This document shows, piece by piece, positions 24,896 through 34,871 of a stretch of DNA of 64,000 nucleotides (position 1 is its first letter; every line of letters starts with the position of its first letter). The notes below the pieces were generated by a model. That model was not told the DNA's origin, made no database searches, and saw only the letters and a program-made list of their open reading frames with translations. A program made the position numbers and the translations under genes. The DNA is from Acidiferrobacter thiooxydans (GTDB lineage: Bacteria; Pseudomonadota; Gammaproteobacteria; Acidiferrobacterales; Acidiferrobacteraceae): positions 1,018,501 through 1,082,500 of the forward strand of contig NZ_PSYR01000001.1 of the NCBI RefSeq assembly GCF_003333315.1. Direction: 5' to 3'.

Positions 24896-25219
24896 CTACT
24901 TCTCGAGTTGGTCGCGCTTCCCTTTTACTCCGTCCCATTGCGCGGCATCCGCCGGCGGGTCTTTCTTTTCCAGGATGACAGGCCAGGCCCTGGCGAGTTC
25001 GGCGTTCAGGGCGATGAAATCGCGTTGCTCCTCGGGGATCTCATCTTCTGAGAAGATCGCGCCGACGGGGCATTCCGGGACGCATAATGTGCAGTCGATG
25101 CATTCGTCGGGGTCGATCACGAGAAAGTTGGGGCCCTCCCGAAAACAATCGACCGGGCAGACCTCTACGCAGTCTGTGTATTTGCACTTGATGCAGTTCT
25201 CGGTGACCACATAGGTCAT
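24896..25219 (-). CDS. fdxA: 7Fe ferredoxin FdxA
   Basis: 107 aa. Two cluster motifs are clear: [18 protein letters not shown] and [16 protein letters not shown]; the pattern of cysteines is that of Azotobacter-type ferredoxin with one [3Fe-4S] and one [4Fe-4S] cluster. The C-terminal extension ([17 protein letters not shown]) is usual for the FdxA family. It is a soluble low-potential electron carrier. The ATG at 25219 has GGAGGATC ten bases upstream. Confidence 0.95.
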   Translation of the reverse strand: MTYVVTENCIKCKYTDCVEVCPVDCFREGPNFLVIDPDECIDCTLCVPECPVGAIFSEDEIPEEQRDFIALNAELARAWPVILEKKDPPADAAQWDGVKGKRDQLEK

Positions 25220-25344
25220 GACGCTGATCCTCCCAAAAGCCGCCATATTAGGCGAAGCCGTGGTCCCAGGAAACTCCGCGCGCTTGCGGTTTTGTGGGAC
25301 CCGTGGATACTATGGTGCAGTCTGCTACCAAAGGATCCTCACCA

Positions 25345-26688
25345 ATGGACGTGATCGAGGGGCGGCAAGGGCGGTGGCTGCCGTGGCGCGAGCGGCGCCT
25401 CAAGGCGTGGATCGATGCGCTGCCGACCGCCGAACCCGGGCGGGCATTGGCGCTCCTTGGGCAATCGGTGCGCGCGCTGAACGCGACACTCCTCGACCCG
25501 GTCACGCGCATCACGCTTCTGCGCCACTATACGCGTTCGGCGGCAGATCTCACCGCCGTGCTTGCGCGTCCCGGCAATACGGGTGCCGTGGCCGGATTGG
25601 CCACCACGCTGCATTCCGAGATGGCCCAGGGATATCAGATGGCGCTCACCCCGGAGTTGCCAGCTGATGAGCGACGCATGGCCGTGGCGGGCGCGATCAG
25701 TGGGCTCTCGGAGGTCCTGCGCGCGGCCTACCGCGCCTATGTGCCGGCCCCGCCTGGACTCTGGCGGCGTATCCATACCCTATTCCAGGCGGCCGGTGCC
25801 CCGACGCTCGGGTTGGAGCGTCTCTATGTCAATGTCCTGCTCATGGGCCTGTCGGACCCCTACGCACTGCCGGAAGGGGGCATCGATGCGGTCTGCGAGC
25901 TCATCGCCGAGGTCGGTGAGCGGGCCGTGTTGAATGAAACAGCCGGGTTTGCCATTGTCCCGGAGGCCGACAGGGTCGCGGAGCCGGCGGATAGCGAGGC
26001 CTCGTTATACCTGGATACCGGCGCGGTGTTGTCGGAACTGGCACGATTGCGGGACGATATCCGTGCGCACCGGCCGCTGCCGCCACGGCTCGCCGCGCGC
26101 GTGCTGCCGGACCTCGCCTTGCGGCTTTGTGCAAGCCTGGGCGAGACCTGGCGCCCGGGGGTGCGGCGACGCTCCTTGCGCGTGCCGCTGCGCGGCGAAC
26201 GCCTCGTCTGCCAGGGTCTTGCCAGTCTGCGACGGCTACGGGCCCACGACCAGCTTCGCCACGGTTTCGTCGATCTGGACGTGCCGTGGGGCCGGGAGGA
26301 GGCGACGGCCGTAAACGGGCGGGGTGCCGGCCTGCCACGCGTGACGACCTGGACCATCCGCGATGCCGGACGGTCAGGTCTGTGGCTCAGCTGTCAGGGC
26401 CTCGAGGGACCTCCGCCCGCCCCCGGGACCTGGATCGGTGTTAAGGATCCTTCCGGGAGCGGCCAATGGCTGGCGGCTACCGTGCGTTGGTTGAAGCGCG
26501 CGCGCCCACGCGAGTATGCCATCGGCGTGGCCGTACTCGCCGAGGCGCAGACCGAGGCGGTTCTGCGGATCGCCCCGCGGCGCGCGGCGTTCGCGGCCTC
26601 GCCGGCGTCGGCCCCGCCGCAGCAGCCGGACAGGGCCGCAAGCGCGCTTACCGTCGAGACGCGAGGGGCGCGCCTGGCCCTGCCTTAA
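25345..26688 (+). CDS. uncharacterised protein, possibly PilZ-like C-terminus
   Basis: 447 aa, not confidently assigned. The N-terminal 300 residues are helical and alanine/arginine/leucine rich. The last 120 residues form a beta-rich region (TTWTIRDAGRSGLWLSC, TWIGVKDPSGSGQWLAATV, RWLKRARPREYAIGVAVL). This resembles the PilZ-type barrel at the C-terminus of some gammaproteobacterial proteins of unknown role, but I see no clear c-di-GMP RxxxR plus D/NxSxxG motif. The ATG at 25345 follows AAAGGA. It stands alone between fdxA and suhB. Confidence 0.6.
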   Translation: MDVIEGRQGRWLPWRERRLKAWIDALPTAEPGRALALLGQSVRALNATLLDPVTRITLLRHYTRSAADLTAVLARPGNTGAVAGLATTLHSEMAQGYQMALTPELPADERRMAVAGAISGLSEVLRAAYRAYVPAPPGLWRRIHTLFQAAGAPTLGLERLYVNVLLMGLSDPYALPEGGIDAVCELIAEVGERAVLNETAGFAIVPEADRVAEPADSEASLYLDTGAVLSELARLRDDIRAHRPLPPRLAARVLPDLALRLCASLGETWRPGVRRRSLRVPLRGERLVCQGLASLRRLRAHDQLRHGFVDLDVPWGREEATAVNGRGAGLPRVTTWTIRDAGRSGLWLSCQGLEGPPPAPGTWIGVKDPSGSGQWLAATVRWLKRARPREYAIGVAVLAEAQTEAVLRIAPRRAAFAASPASAPPQQPDRAASALTVETRGARLALP

Positions 26689-26727
26689 AAGGGGTGCGGG
26701 CGCCGGCGATCTCCGGGCCTGCGTCGC

Positions 26728-27522
26728 CTAATCGCCCTCCGGATGCACGATATCGGCGAAGGCCGCGCGCATGTGGCCATAGACGCGCGGATTGGCCGCC
26801 AGGATATTACCGCTATCGAGCGGATCGCCTTCGGTGAAGAGATCGCTTGCAAGGCCGCCGGCCTCGCGTACGAGCAATGCCCCGGCGGCGATATCCCAAG
26901 GCTTGAGGCCGGTCTCCCAAAAACCGTCCAGACGGCCGCAGGCCACATAGGCCAGATCCAGGGCCGCCGACCCGGCGCGCCGCACCCCGCTCGTGCAGCA
27001 CGCCACGCGCTCGAACAAGCGTACCCATTGTGCCACCGAGTCGCTCGCCCGGAACGGGAAGCCGGTACCAAGGAGCGCCGAGTCGAAGTCCGCCACGCGG
27101 CTTACGCGGATGCGCCGATCGTTCAGCTGCGCGCCCTCGCCGCGGGTGGCCGTGAACAGTTCGTCGCGCAGCGGGTCGAACACCACGGCCTGCTCGAGAC
27201 GACCGCGACGGCGCAACGCGATGGATACCGCGAATTGTGGAAAGCCATGGAGGAAGTTCGTGGTCCCGTCGAGCGGGTCTATGACCCATTCCCACTCGTT
27301 GCCGGCGGCCGCGCCGCTCTCCTCGGCAAGGATGCCGTGATCGGGGTAGGCCGCCTTCAAGGTCTCGATGATGAGTTCCTCGGCGCGGCGGTCGACCTCG
27401 GTCACGAAGTCATGGCGGCTCTTGGTCTCGATACGCAGACGGTCTATATCGGGCAGGGCGCGGACGATGACCGTCCCGGCGCGACGTGCGGCCTTGACGG
27501 CGGTATTCAGCATGGGGTGCAT
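26728..27522 (-). CDS. suhB: inositol-1-monophosphatase SuhB
   Basis: 264 aa of the Mg2+-dependent inositol phosphatase family. Metal-binding motifs are present: the glutamate in ILAEESG, WVIDPLDGTTNFLHGFPQFA, and GLKPWDIAAGALLVREAGG near the C-terminus. In E. coli SuhB also joins the rRNA antitermination complex. The start at 27522 (MHPMLNTAVKAARRAG) agrees with family members. It diverges from trmJ, the same arrangement as in other gammaproteobacteria. Confidence 0.95.
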   Translation of the reverse strand: MHPMLNTAVKAARRAGTVIVRALPDIDRLRIETKSRHDFVTEVDRRAEELIIETLKAAYPDHGILAEESGAAAGNEWEWVIDPLDGTTNFLHGFPQFAVSIALRRRGRLEQAVVFDPLRDELFTATRGEGAQLNDRRIRVSRVADFDSALLGTGFPFRASDSVAQWVRLFERVACCTSGVRRAGSAALDLAYVACGRLDGFWETGLKPWDIAAGALLVREAGGLASDLFTEGDPLDSGNILAANPRVYGHMRAAFADIVHPEGD

Positions 27523-27627
27523 GGCGGCTCCCGGAAAAGGCAAGCATTGTAGCGGGGCGCGGCGGCGTGTAAAAGGCGGGATGAACCCGGCCCATGGCGG
27601 CTAGGGCAGGCGCGGGGGTTATTTGTC

Positions 27628-28377
27628 GTGAGTATGCCGGATATCCGTATCATCCTGGTGCGGCCGCAACACCCTGGCAACATCGGGGCGTGCGCGCGCG
27701 CCATGAAAAACATGGGCCTGAAAAACCTCGTGCTGGTGGCCCCGCAGCGCTTCCCGGCCGAGGAGGCGGTGGCGCGCGCGGCCGGCGCCGACGATGTCCT
27801 GGCGGCGGCGGCCGTGGTCGCCGATGTGAGCGCCGCGGTCGCCGATTGCGTATTCGTGGCCGCCACCAGCGCCCGCGCGCGCACCATTGCCCTGCCGCCT
27901 CTCGATGCCCGGGAGGCGGCCGCCACCTTATGCGGGCACGCGCGCTCGGGTCCGGTGGGGCTTTTGTTCGGGGCCGAGCGCACCGGACTCACCAACGAGG
28001 AGGTGGACTATGCCCATGCCCTCGTGCAGATTCCCGTCGACCCGGGCTTTGCCTCGCTGAACCTGGCGGCGGCGGTGCAGATCCTCTGTTACGAGATCCG
28101 CTGTAGCGTCCAGGGGGCGGTGCCGATCCCCCAGCCCGACCATCGCCCGGCCCCGCAAGAGGCCTTCAACCGCTTTCTCGGGCACCTGGAGCAGGTCATC
28201 ACCGACATCGGCTTCCTGAATGAGCGCCATCCCCGCAAGCTCATGCGCCGACTGACGCGACTGTTCCGGCGCGCCCACCCCGACGACAATGAACTCCAGA
28301 TCCTGCGCGGCATCCTGAACGCCGTCCAGCACCCGTATCCCCCGCGCAAGGGCGCGTCTGGCCCGGATAATACTTGA
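27628..28377 (+). CDS. trmJ: tRNA (Cm32/Um32) 2'-O-methyltransferase TrmJ
   Basis: 249 aa, SPOUT methyltransferase. Family signatures are [20 protein letters not shown] near the start, [18 protein letters not shown] in the centre and the knot segment [20 protein letters not shown]. It methylates the ribose at position 32 of several tRNAs. Translation starts at GTG 27628 or the ATG two codons later. The cysE promoter lies across its 3' end. Confidence 0.93.
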   Translation: MSMPDIRIILVRPQHPGNIGACARAMKNMGLKNLVLVAPQRFPAEEAVARAAGADDVLAAAAVVADVSAAVADCVFVAATSARARTIALPPLDAREAAATLCGHARSGPVGLLFGAERTGLTNEEVDYAHALVQIPVDPGFASLNLAAAVQILCYEIRCSVQGAVPIPQPDHRPAPQEAFNRFLGHLEQVITDIGFLNERHPRKLMRRLTRLFRRAHPDDNELQILRGILNAVQHPYPPRKGASGPDNT

Positions 28378-28402
28378 CAAAATTAGTAGGAAAAGGCCTA
28401 AT
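28370..28402 (+). promoter_or_regulatory. cysE-isc promoter with IscR type-1-like site
   Basis: TTGACA (28374-28379), 17 bases, CCTAAT (28397-28402). ATACTTGACAAAATTAGTAGG at the same place (28370-28390 of a 25-bp site) follows the IscR type 1 consensus at about 20 of 25 positions, being best in the left half. Transcription should begin near 28409, the cysE ATG itself. The element overlaps the end of trmJ. Confidence 0.6.
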
Positions 28403-28408
28403 GAGGCC

Positions 28409-29230
28409 ATGGAGAAGACGCGAGCCGATCAGGCACAACCGATCGCCAAGGGGTATTTTGCCAGCATCTTCGCGCGCGATCCAGCGGCGCGATCGTGGTT
28501 TGACATCGCCACGCTGTACCCGGGCGTGCATGCCCTGGCCTTACACAGGGTCGCCCATGGTCTGTGGCGCCACGGGTGGCGCTGGACGGCGCAGGCGGTC
28601 GCGCGATTGTCGCGCTTCCTGACCGGGATCGAGATCCATCCCGGGGCGCGGATCGGGCGGCGGTTTTTCATAGACCACGGGTTGGGGGTGGTCATCGGGG
28701 AGACCGCCGAGGTGGGCGATGATTGCACCTTGTACCAGGGGGTCACGCTCGGCGGCACGAGTTGGCAGCGCGAGAAGCGCCATCCGACGCTCGGCAACAA
28801 CGTCGTGGTCGGGGCCGGGGCCAAGGTCCTGGGACCGATCACGGTCGGCGACGGGGCGCGCATAGGATCGAACTCGGTAGTGGTGAAGGACGTTCCGGCG
28901 GGTGCCACGGTGGTGGGTATCCCGGGCCGCGTGGTGGTCAAGCGCGGGGCGCGCGAGCGGTCGCGGGCGGCACTGGCCCAGCGCATCGGCTTCGAGGCCT
29001 ATGGTCAGGCCGCCCAGATGCCCGATCCGGTCGCGCAGGCCATCGATCGCGTCCTGGATCACCTGGAGGGCGTTGACCGGCGTATGGAGCAGCTATGCGA
29101 GGAGTTGCGCCAGGCCGGGGTGCCGCTGAGCGCGCCCAGCGAAGAGGCGGCGGAGCGTGGCGACGGCCGGGTGTCTGGGGATGATGGGACCGCGTCTCGA
29201 CAGGATTCCGGGCGGACAATAGTTGACTAA
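28409..29230 (+). CDS. cysE: serine O-acetyltransferase CysE
   Basis: 273 aa, the first step of cysteine synthesis from serine. The family core is [13 protein letters not shown], then [40 protein letters not shown] and the hexapeptide-repeat segment [19 protein letters not shown] ending in VGIPGRVV. The N-terminal domain is the short form typical of cysE genes next to isc operons. Placing cysE directly ahead of iscR-iscS links cysteine supply to the desulfurase that consumes it. No ribosome site is visible and the predicted transcript starts at the ATG, so it may be leaderless. Confidence 0.93.
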   Translation: MEKTRADQAQPIAKGYFASIFARDPAARSWFDIATLYPGVHALALHRVAHGLWRHGWRWTAQAVARLSRFLTGIEIHPGARIGRRFFIDHGLGVVIGETAEVGDDCTLYQGVTLGGTSWQREKRHPTLGNNVVVGAGAKVLGPITVGDGARIGSNSVVVKDVPAGATVVGIPGRVVVKRGARERSRAALAQRIGFEAYGQAAQMPDPVAQAIDRVLDHLEGVDRRMEQLCEELRQAGVPLSAPSEEAAERGDGRVSGDDGTASRQDSGRTIVD

Positions 29231-29243
29231 ATTGCTATGGTAT
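29219..29243 (+). promoter_or_regulatory. IscR type 1 binding site ahead of iscR
   Basis: A 25-bp site starting ATAGTTGACTAAATT and ending GGTAT matches the type 1 IscR consensus at about 21 of 25 positions. A -35-like TTGACT lies inside (29223-29228); the -10 is not clear. The site begins within the last codons of cysE. It is where holo-IscR would repress its own operon when Fe-S clusters are abundant. Confidence 0.65.
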
Positions 29244-29281
29244 GGCATTGTAGCCCCAGGAAATGATGCCCTGAGGGCCTT

Positions 29282-29785
29282 ATGAAACTGACAACCAAGG
29301 GACGCTACGCGGTCACCGCCATGCTCGATCTGGCCGTGCATCAACATCACGACACGGTGGCGTTGGCGGATATCGCGGCCCGGCAGGGGATATCCCTTTC
29401 GTATCTCGAGCAGCTGTTTGCGAAGTTGCGGCGCAAGGGGCTGGTGGCGAGCGTGCGCGGTCCGGGGGGCGGCTACAGCCTGGCGTTGCCGGCGGCACGG
29501 ATCTCGGTGGCGCAGATCGTGATGGCCATCAACGAGAATATCGATGCCACCCGCTGTGGCGGCGAGGAGAATTGCCATGGCGAGGAGCGATGCCTTACCC
29601 ACCAGCTGTGGACGGAGCTCAGCCGGCGGATCTACGAGTTTTTAGACGGCATCACGCTCGCGACCTTGGTATCGGAACCCGAGGTGCAGGAGGTGGTGAT
29701 GCGTCAGGCCAAGCGGCCCAAGGCCGGATTGCCGATAAACGGAAGCGGGAATGGGAGCAAGTATGAGAAAGCCGATCTATCTTGA
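29282..29785 (+). CDS. iscR: Fe-S cluster regulator IscR
   Basis: 167 aa, Rrf2 family. The winged helix spans [19 protein letters not shown] to [15 protein letters not shown]. The three cluster cysteines are present in [13 protein letters not shown], followed by the conserved H of LTH, so the [2Fe-2S] ligand set is complete. It represses isc genes when loaded with cluster. The 3' end runs 23 bp into iscS, so translation is coupled. Confidence 0.96.
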   Translation: MKLTTKGRYAVTAMLDLAVHQHHDTVALADIAARQGISLSYLEQLFAKLRRKGLVASVRGPGGGYSLALPAARISVAQIVMAINENIDATRCGGEENCHGEERCLTHQLWTELSRRIYEFLDGITLATLVSEPEVQEVVMRQAKRPKAGLPINGSGNGSKYEKADLS

Positions 29786-30977
29786 TTATTCGGCGACCAC
29801 CCCGGTGGATCCGCGGGTGGCGGAGGTCATGTGTCGCTACCTCACCATGGAGGGCGACTTTGGGAACCCGGCGTCGCGCTCGCATGCCTTCGGTTGGGAG
29901 GCGGAGAAGGCCGTGGAGCGGGCGCGTGGCGAGGTCGCGGCCTTGATCCACGCAGACCCCAAGGAGATCGTCTGGACCTCCGGGGCCACGGAGTCGGATA
30001 ACCTGGCCCTGAAAGGCGTGGCGCACTTCTACCAGAGCAAGGGCCGTCATATCGTTACGGTCAAGACCGAACACAAGGCGATCCTCGATACTGCGCGCCA
30101 GTTGGAGCGGGAGGGTTTCGAGGTCACGTACCTGGATCCCGAGCCCAATGGCCTGCTGGACCTGGCCAAGCTCGAGGCGGCGCTGCGCAAGGACACCATC
30201 CTCGTATCGGTGATGCATGTGAATAACGAGATCGGTGTGATCCAGGATCTCGGTGCCATCAGTCGTATCGTAAAGCCGCGCGGTATCCTCTTTCATAGCG
30301 ATGCCGCGCAAAGTGCCGGCAAGATACCGATCGACGTCTCGGCATTGGGTGTCGACCTGATGTCGCTGAGCGCGCACAAGGTCTATGGGCCCAAGGGGAT
30401 AGGGGCGCTTTATGTGCGGCGCAAGCCGCGGGTGCGTCTCGAGGCGCAGATGCATGGCGGAGGTCATGAGCGCGGGATGCGTTCGGGGACGCTCGCCACC
30501 CATCAGATCGTGGGCATGGGCGAGGCCTTCCGGCTCGCGCGCGAGGAGATGGAGGCCGAGGCGGCGCGCCTCAAGCGGTTGCGCGCGCGCCTGCTCGAGG
30601 GTCTCTCCGACATCGAGGAGGTGTATGTGAACGGTGACCTCGAGCACCGCATCCCCGGCAATCTCAACATCAGTTTCAATTTCGTCGAGGGCGAGTCGCT
30701 GATCATGGCTCTGAAGGAGCTCGCGGTTTCGTCGGGATCGGCGTGCACCTCGGCAAGCCTCGAGCCCTCTTATGTGTTGCGCGCGCTGGGACGCAACGAC
30801 GAGCTCGCGCATAGCTCCATCCGGTTCACGATGGGGCGGTTTACGACTGAAGAGGACGTGGAGTATACGATACGGCTGTTGCACGACAAGATCGGTCGGC
30901 TACGCGAGCTCTCCCCCTTGTGGGAGATGTACAAAGACGGAGTCGACTTGAATTCTGTGCAGTGGGCCGCCCATTAG
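29763..30977 (+). CDS. iscS: cysteine desulfurase IscS
   Basis: 404 aa, PLP-dependent. The PLP lysine lies in [16 protein letters not shown]. The active-site loop [14 protein letters not shown] puts the catalytic cysteine at residue 328, the same number as in E. coli IscS. It supplies sulfur to IscU, to tRNA thiolation and to other acceptors. The ATG at 29763 overlaps iscR; GGGAGCAAG precedes it. Confidence 0.97.
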   Translation: MRKPIYLDYSATTPVDPRVAEVMCRYLTMEGDFGNPASRSHAFGWEAEKAVERARGEVAALIHADPKEIVWTSGATESDNLALKGVAHFYQSKGRHIVTVKTEHKAILDTARQLEREGFEVTYLDPEPNGLLDLAKLEAALRKDTILVSVMHVNNEIGVIQDLGAISRIVKPRGILFHSDAAQSAGKIPIDVSALGVDLMSLSAHKVYGPKGIGALYVRRKPRVRLEAQMHGGGHERGMRSGTLATHQIVGMGEAFRLAREEMEAEAARLKRLRARLLEGLSDIEEVYVNGDLEHRIPGNLNISFNFVEGESLIMALKELAVSSGSACTSASLEPSYVLRALGRNDELAHSSIRFTMGRFTTEEDVEYTIRLLHDKIGRLRELSPLWEMYKDGVDLNSVQWAAH

Positions 30978-31004
30978 GTTTGGTTTGAGTACGGGAGATA
31001 GATT

Positions 31005-31409
31005 ATGGCATACGGAAGCAAGGTATTGGATCACTATGAGAACCCACGCAACGTCGGTTCATTCGACAAGGCCGATCCTACGATAGGTACCGGCATGGTA
31101 GGCGCGCCGGCATGCGGGGACGTGATGAAACTCCAGATCCGCGTCAACGATCAGGGCGTGATCGAAGAGGCGCGCTTCAAGACCTATGGTTGCGGGAGCG
31201 CCATCGCCTCGAGTTCGCTGCTCACCGAATGGGTCAAGGGTAAGACCCTGGAAGAGGCGGGGCAGATCAAGAACACCGACATTGCCGAGGAATTGGCGTT
31301 GCCACCGGTCAAGATCCATTGTTCGGTACTGGCGGAGGACGCCATCAAGGCGGCGATCGCTGACTATCGCAAAAAGACCGGCAAAGACGAGAACGTCAAC
31401 GCAGCCTAG
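31005..31409 (+). CDS. iscU: Fe-S scaffold IscU
   Basis: 134 aa. The three ligand cysteines are in [24 protein letters not shown] and [11 protein letters not shown], with the conserved aspartate after the first. The LPPVK motif recognised by HscA is present just ahead of the third cysteine. IscU assembles [2Fe-2S] clusters using sulfur from IscS. It has GGGAG nine bases upstream. Confidence 0.97.
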   Translation: MAYGSKVLDHYENPRNVGSFDKADPTIGTGMVGAPACGDVMKLQIRVNDQGVIEEARFKTYGCGSAIASSSLLTEWVKGKTLEEAGQIKNTDIAEELALPPVKIHCSVLAEDAIKAAIADYRKKTGKDENVNAA

Positions 31410-31423
31410 GGGAGGGTGGGGCT

Positions 31424-31747
31424 ATGGCGGTCACACTGACCGAAAATGCCGCGCAGCATGTACGGCGCTCGTTGGATAAGCGCGGGCACGGCGCGGGGCT
31501 GCGCCTGGGCGTACGCACCAGCGGCTGTTCGGGGATGGCTTATGTCTTGGAGTACGCCGATCAGGTAGCCCCCGAGGATAGCGTCTTCGAGAGCCACGGG
31601 GTCAAGGTGCTGGTGGATCCGAAGAGCCTTGTCTACCTCGATGGCACGGTCCTCGATTATACCCGCGAAGGCTTGAACGAGGGGTTCCGGTTCCAGAACC
31701 CTAATCAGAAGGAGACGTGCGGCTGTGGCGAGAGCTTCAGCGTCTAG
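31424..31747 (+). CDS. iscA: A-type Fe-S carrier IscA
   Basis: 107 aa with the three conserved cysteines of A-type carriers: [13 protein letters not shown] and CGCGESF at the C-terminus. It carries clusters or iron from the IscU scaffold to target apoproteins. It starts 14 bases after iscU with GGGGAGGGTGGGG before the ATG. Confidence 0.96.
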   Translation: MAVTLTENAAQHVRRSLDKRGHGAGLRLGVRTSGCSGMAYVLEYADQVAPEDSVFESHGVKVLVDPKSLVYLDGTVLDYTREGLNEGFRFQNPNQKETCGCGESFSV

Positions 31748-31763
31748 TCTCACGGGGTCCGGT

Positions 31764-32282
31764 ATGGTGCGTAATTATTTTGAGTTGTTCGGCCTGCCGG
31801 CGCAATTCGACATCGATCCCGGCGATCTTGCCGCCCGCCACCGGGAGCGTATCCGCATCTGGCATCCGGATCGCTATGCTCAGGCTACGAGCGAGGAACG
31901 CAGGCGCGCGGTGGCGATGAGTGCCGACCTGAACGATGGTATGAAGGTCCTGCGCGACCCGGTCGCGCGCGCCCGTCACTTGCTGGCGCTACGCGGGGTT
32001 TCGACGGATGAGGAGACCGATACGGTCATGGATGGGGACTTTCTGATGGAACAGATGGCCTGGCGCGAACGCCTGGAAGAAGGGGCGGGACGCGTAGGCG
32101 AGGTCACCGCGCTGGCCGACGAGGTAGCGGCGAGCCGTAAGGGCAAGGAAGCGCGGCTGGCCGCCGCCTTGAGGCGCGGGGATGCCGCCGCCCTGGATGA
32201 GGCGCGCGGACTCGTGCGCGAGTTGCAGTTCCTCGAGCGCTTCCTAAAGGAGCTTGATGACGCCGTAACCGAGGTCCCGTAG
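31764..32282 (+). CDS. hscB: co-chaperone HscB
   Basis: 172 aa. The J domain has the HPD triad in RIWHPDRYAQA (about residue 32-34) and the N-terminal NYFELFGLP typical of HscB. The C-terminal three-helix bundle binds IscU. It stimulates the HscA ATPase. I use the ATG at 31764, which begins exactly at the family start; an upstream in-frame start overlaps iscA. hscA begins directly after its stop. Confidence 0.95.
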   Translation: MVRNYFELFGLPAQFDIDPGDLAARHRERIRIWHPDRYAQATSEERRRAVAMSADLNDGMKVLRDPVARARHLLALRGVSTDEETDTVMDGDFLMEQMAWRERLEEGAGRVGEVTALADEVAASRKGKEARLAAALRRGDAAALDEARGLVRELQFLERFLKELDDAVTEVP

Positions 32283-34124
32283 ATGGCCTTGCTTCAGATC
32301 AGCGAGCCCGGGCAATCGCCGACCCCTCATTCGCGGAAGTTCGTCGCCGGGATCGATCTTGGCACCACGAACTCGCTCATCGCCACCGTGCGCGACGGCC
32401 AAGTGGTGGTTCTGCCTGATGCCGCAGGCGAGGTGCTGCTGCCCTCTGTGGTGCGATTCCATGAAGATGGTCGCGTGACCGTCGGACGCGAGGCGCAGGA
32501 CGCCGAGACTACAGACCCTCTGAATACCATCGCGTCTGTCAAGCGGCTCATGGGCCGCGGGCGGGACGACATCCCCGAAAGTCCCTATCGGCTCGCGGCC
32601 GGCACGGAAGGGATGGTGCGCATCGAGACCGCGGCCGGCGCCAAGACGCCGGTGGAGGTGTCGGCGCATGTGCTTGCGACCCTCAAGGCGCGCCTGGAGG
32701 AGACCCTCGGTGGCGCGCTTTCGGGGGCGGTCATCACGGTGCCCGCCTATTTCGACGAGGCCCAGCGCCAGGCGACCAAGGACGCCGCGCGACTGGCCGG
32801 CATCGAGGTCCTGCGGCTTTTGAATGAACCCACGGCGGCGGCCGTGGCCTATGGCCTCGATCGCAATCCCGAGGGGCTCTATTGCATCTATGATCTCGGA
32901 GGCGGCACCTTCGACGTATCGCTCTTGCGGCTCTCGCAGGGGGTGTTCGAGGTCCTGGCCACCGGCGGAGATGCGGCCCTGGGGGGCGATGACATGGATG
33001 CCGCGGTGGTGGCGCTGTGGACGGCACGCGGTGCGCGGCCGGGCACGCCCACGGAGCGACGCCGGCTTTTGCGGCTGGCGCGTAGCGCCCGTGAGCGCCT
33101 GACCACCGAGACCAAGACTGTGATCGACGCCCAGCCGATCTACTCGGGGGAACTGACGCGTGCCGATCTTGATCAGGCCATCGATCCCTTGATCGAGCGT
33201 ACGCTCGTCGCCTGTCGCCGGGTATTGAAGGACGCAGGCGTCAAGATCGCCGACGTCGGTGCCGTGGTGCTGGTGGGCGGTGCTACCCGTACCCCTCGGG
33301 TTCGCGAGCGGGTCGGCACACTGTTTCGCAAGACCCCCTTGCATGACATCGATCCCGACCGCGTGGTCGCAGTCGGGGCGGCGCGCCAGGCCGATCTTCT
33401 GGCCGGCAATGCCGGCGCTGCGGATATGCTACTGCTGGATGTGATCCCGCTGTCGCTGGGCATTGAGATCATGGGGGGGCTTAGCGAAAAGATCATCCCC
33501 CGGAACTCGCCAATCCCGGCGTCGCGCGCCCAGGAGTTCACGACCTACAAGGACGGGCAGGGCGCGCTTGCCATCCATGTCGTCCAGGGCGAACGCGATC
33601 TGGTGAGTGATTGCCGCTCGTTGGCGCGTTTCGAGTTGCGCGGCATCCCACCCATGGTGGCGGGCGCCGCGCGCATCCGCGTGACCTTTCAGGTGGATGC
33701 CGACGGCCTGTTGAGCGTCACGGCGCGCGAGACGATCTCGGGTGTCGAAAGCGCGGTGACCGTCAAGCCTTCGTTCGGGTTATCGGATGCCGAGATCGAG
33801 CGCATGCTGAAGGATTCCATCGCAAGCGCCGAGTCGGATGCCGTGGCGCGTGCCTTGCGCGAACAGCAGGTCGAGGCCGATCGCATGATGGAGGCCGTGG
33901 CCGCGGCGCTCGCTGCCGACCCCGATCTGCTGGCGGCCGGGGAACGGGAGCTCATCACCGGGCACATGGCGGCCCTGAAGGCGGCCCGCGATGGGGGGGA
34001 TGCGCAGCGCATACGCGAGGCCATCACTGCGCTCGATCGCGCGAGCGCGGCCTTCGCCGCGCGCCGCATGGATGCCGGGCTCGAGCGGGCGATGAAGGGC
34101 CGCTCGGTCACGGAGTTTCGGTGA
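32283..34124 (+). CDS. hscA: Hsp70-type chaperone HscA
   Basis: 613 aa, DnaK family specialised for IscU. ATPase marks are [43 protein letters not shown] and [14 protein letters not shown]; the substrate domain begins at [15 protein letters not shown]. It helps pass the cluster from IscU to acceptors. The start directly abuts hscB and the stop overlaps fdx (TGATG). Confidence 0.96.
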   Translation: MALLQISEPGQSPTPHSRKFVAGIDLGTTNSLIATVRDGQVVVLPDAAGEVLLPSVVRFHEDGRVTVGREAQDAETTDPLNTIASVKRLMGRGRDDIPESPYRLAAGTEGMVRIETAAGAKTPVEVSAHVLATLKARLEETLGGALSGAVITVPAYFDEAQRQATKDAARLAGIEVLRLLNEPTAAAVAYGLDRNPEGLYCIYDLGGGTFDVSLLRLSQGVFEVLATGGDAALGGDDMDAAVVALWTARGARPGTPTERRRLLRLARSARERLTTETKTVIDAQPIYSGELTRADLDQAIDPLIERTLVACRRVLKDAGVKIADVGAVVLVGGATRTPRVRERVGTLFRKTPLHDIDPDRVVAVGAARQADLLAGNAGAADMLLLDVIPLSLGIEIMGGLSEKIIPRNSPIPASRAQEFTTYKDGQGALAIHVVQGERDLVSDCRSLARFELRGIPPMVAGAARIRVTFQVDADGLLSVTARETISGVESAVTVKPSFGLSDAEIERMLKDSIASAESDAVARALREQQVEADRMMEAVAAALAADPDLLAAGERELITGHMAALKAARDGGDAQRIREAITALDRASAAFAARRMDAGLERAMKGRSVTEFR

Positions 34125-34465
34125 TGCCGCGGATCCGGGTGTTGCCGCATGCCGAGATCTGTCCGCAGGGGGCTGATATCGAAGGCCCGGAAGGCATGAG
34201 TATCTGCGATGCCTTGCTGCGCGCCGGAATTCCCATCGAACATGCCTGCGAGAAGGCCTGCGCGTGCACGACCTGCCATGTGCTCGTGCGCGAGGGTTAC
34301 GAGGCGCTTGGCCCGGCCTCCGATAAGGAGGAGGATCTGCTCGATAAGGCCTGGGGCCTCGAGCCGGATTCGCGTTTGAGCTGCCAGGCCAAAATCCCCA
34401 AGGAGACGGCGCTGGTCATCGAAATACCAAAATACACCATTAATATGGTGTCGGAAGGCCATTGA
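34124..34465 (+). CDS. fdx: ISC-type [2Fe-2S] ferredoxin
   Basis: 113 aa, adrenodoxin-like ferredoxin of the ISC operon. The ligand cysteines are in HACEKACACTTCHV and RLSCQAKI (C-x5-C-x2-C and a distant C). It supplies electrons for cluster assembly. Its ATG shares one base with the hscA stop. Confidence 0.96.
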   Translation: MPRIRVLPHAEICPQGADIEGPEGMSICDALLRAGIPIEHACEKACACTTCHVLVREGYEALGPASDKEEDLLDKAWGLEPDSRLSCQAKIPKETALVIEIPKYTINMVSEGH

Positions 34466-34478
34466 CGGAGGAAGACGC

Positions 34479-34685
34479 ATGGGCCTGAAGTGGAGCGATG
34501 CCGAAGAAATTGCCATCCTTTTGCGCGAGCGGCATCCCGAGATCGACCCGCGCTACGTTCGCTACACGGACCTGCATCGCTGGGTCCTCGACCTGGACGA
34601 TTTCACAGACGAGGCCCAGCGCTCCGGGGAAAAGCTCCTCGAGGCGATCCAGATGGCATGGATCGAGGAGGCCGACTCCGATTAG
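34479..34685 (+). CDS. iscX: IscX (YfhJ)
   Basis: 68 aa acidic protein, start MGLKWSDAEEIAILL and centre DLHRWVLDLDDF as in IscX. It binds IscS and iron and tunes cluster assembly. It is the last isc gene, preceded by GGAGGAAG. Confidence 0.95.
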   Translation: MGLKWSDAEEIAILLRERHPEIDPRYVRYTDLHRWVLDLDDFTDEAQRSGEKLLEAIQMAWIEEADSD

Positions 34686-34709
34686 CCCATAGGGGCCGTT
34701 TCGGCACGC

Positions 34710-34726
34710 GGCGGCATGAGGCCGCC
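34710..34726 (+). terminator. hairpin after iscX
   Basis: GGCGGC-ATGAG-GCCGCC stem-loop in the gap between iscX and ndk. No T tract follows, so termination here would be weak or Rho-dependent. Confidence 0.35.
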
Positions 34727-34800
34727 TGTCTTGCCGCGGGGGCCTAGAACCCGCCATCATCCGCCTGAGGCGCCGCCAGCGCGTCGCCGGTCCACGGAAA

Positions 34801-34829
34801 TTGCCGTGCCGCCGTCAAGGCGTTAGAAT
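34801..34829 (+). promoter_or_regulatory. ndk promoter
   Basis: TTGCCG, 17 bases, TAGAAT (34824-34829). The expected leader is about 35 bases and carries AAGGAACAGG ahead of the ATG at 34872, so this unit has a normal ribosome site. Confidence 0.6.
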
Positions 34830-34871
34830 GCGCCGATTTCGGTATGGACCCCTTCACTCTAAGGAACAGGC

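Noticed and set aside
32244-33344. 366-codon minus-strand frame opposite hscA
   Set aside because: Shadow of a strongly conserved Hsp70 gene.
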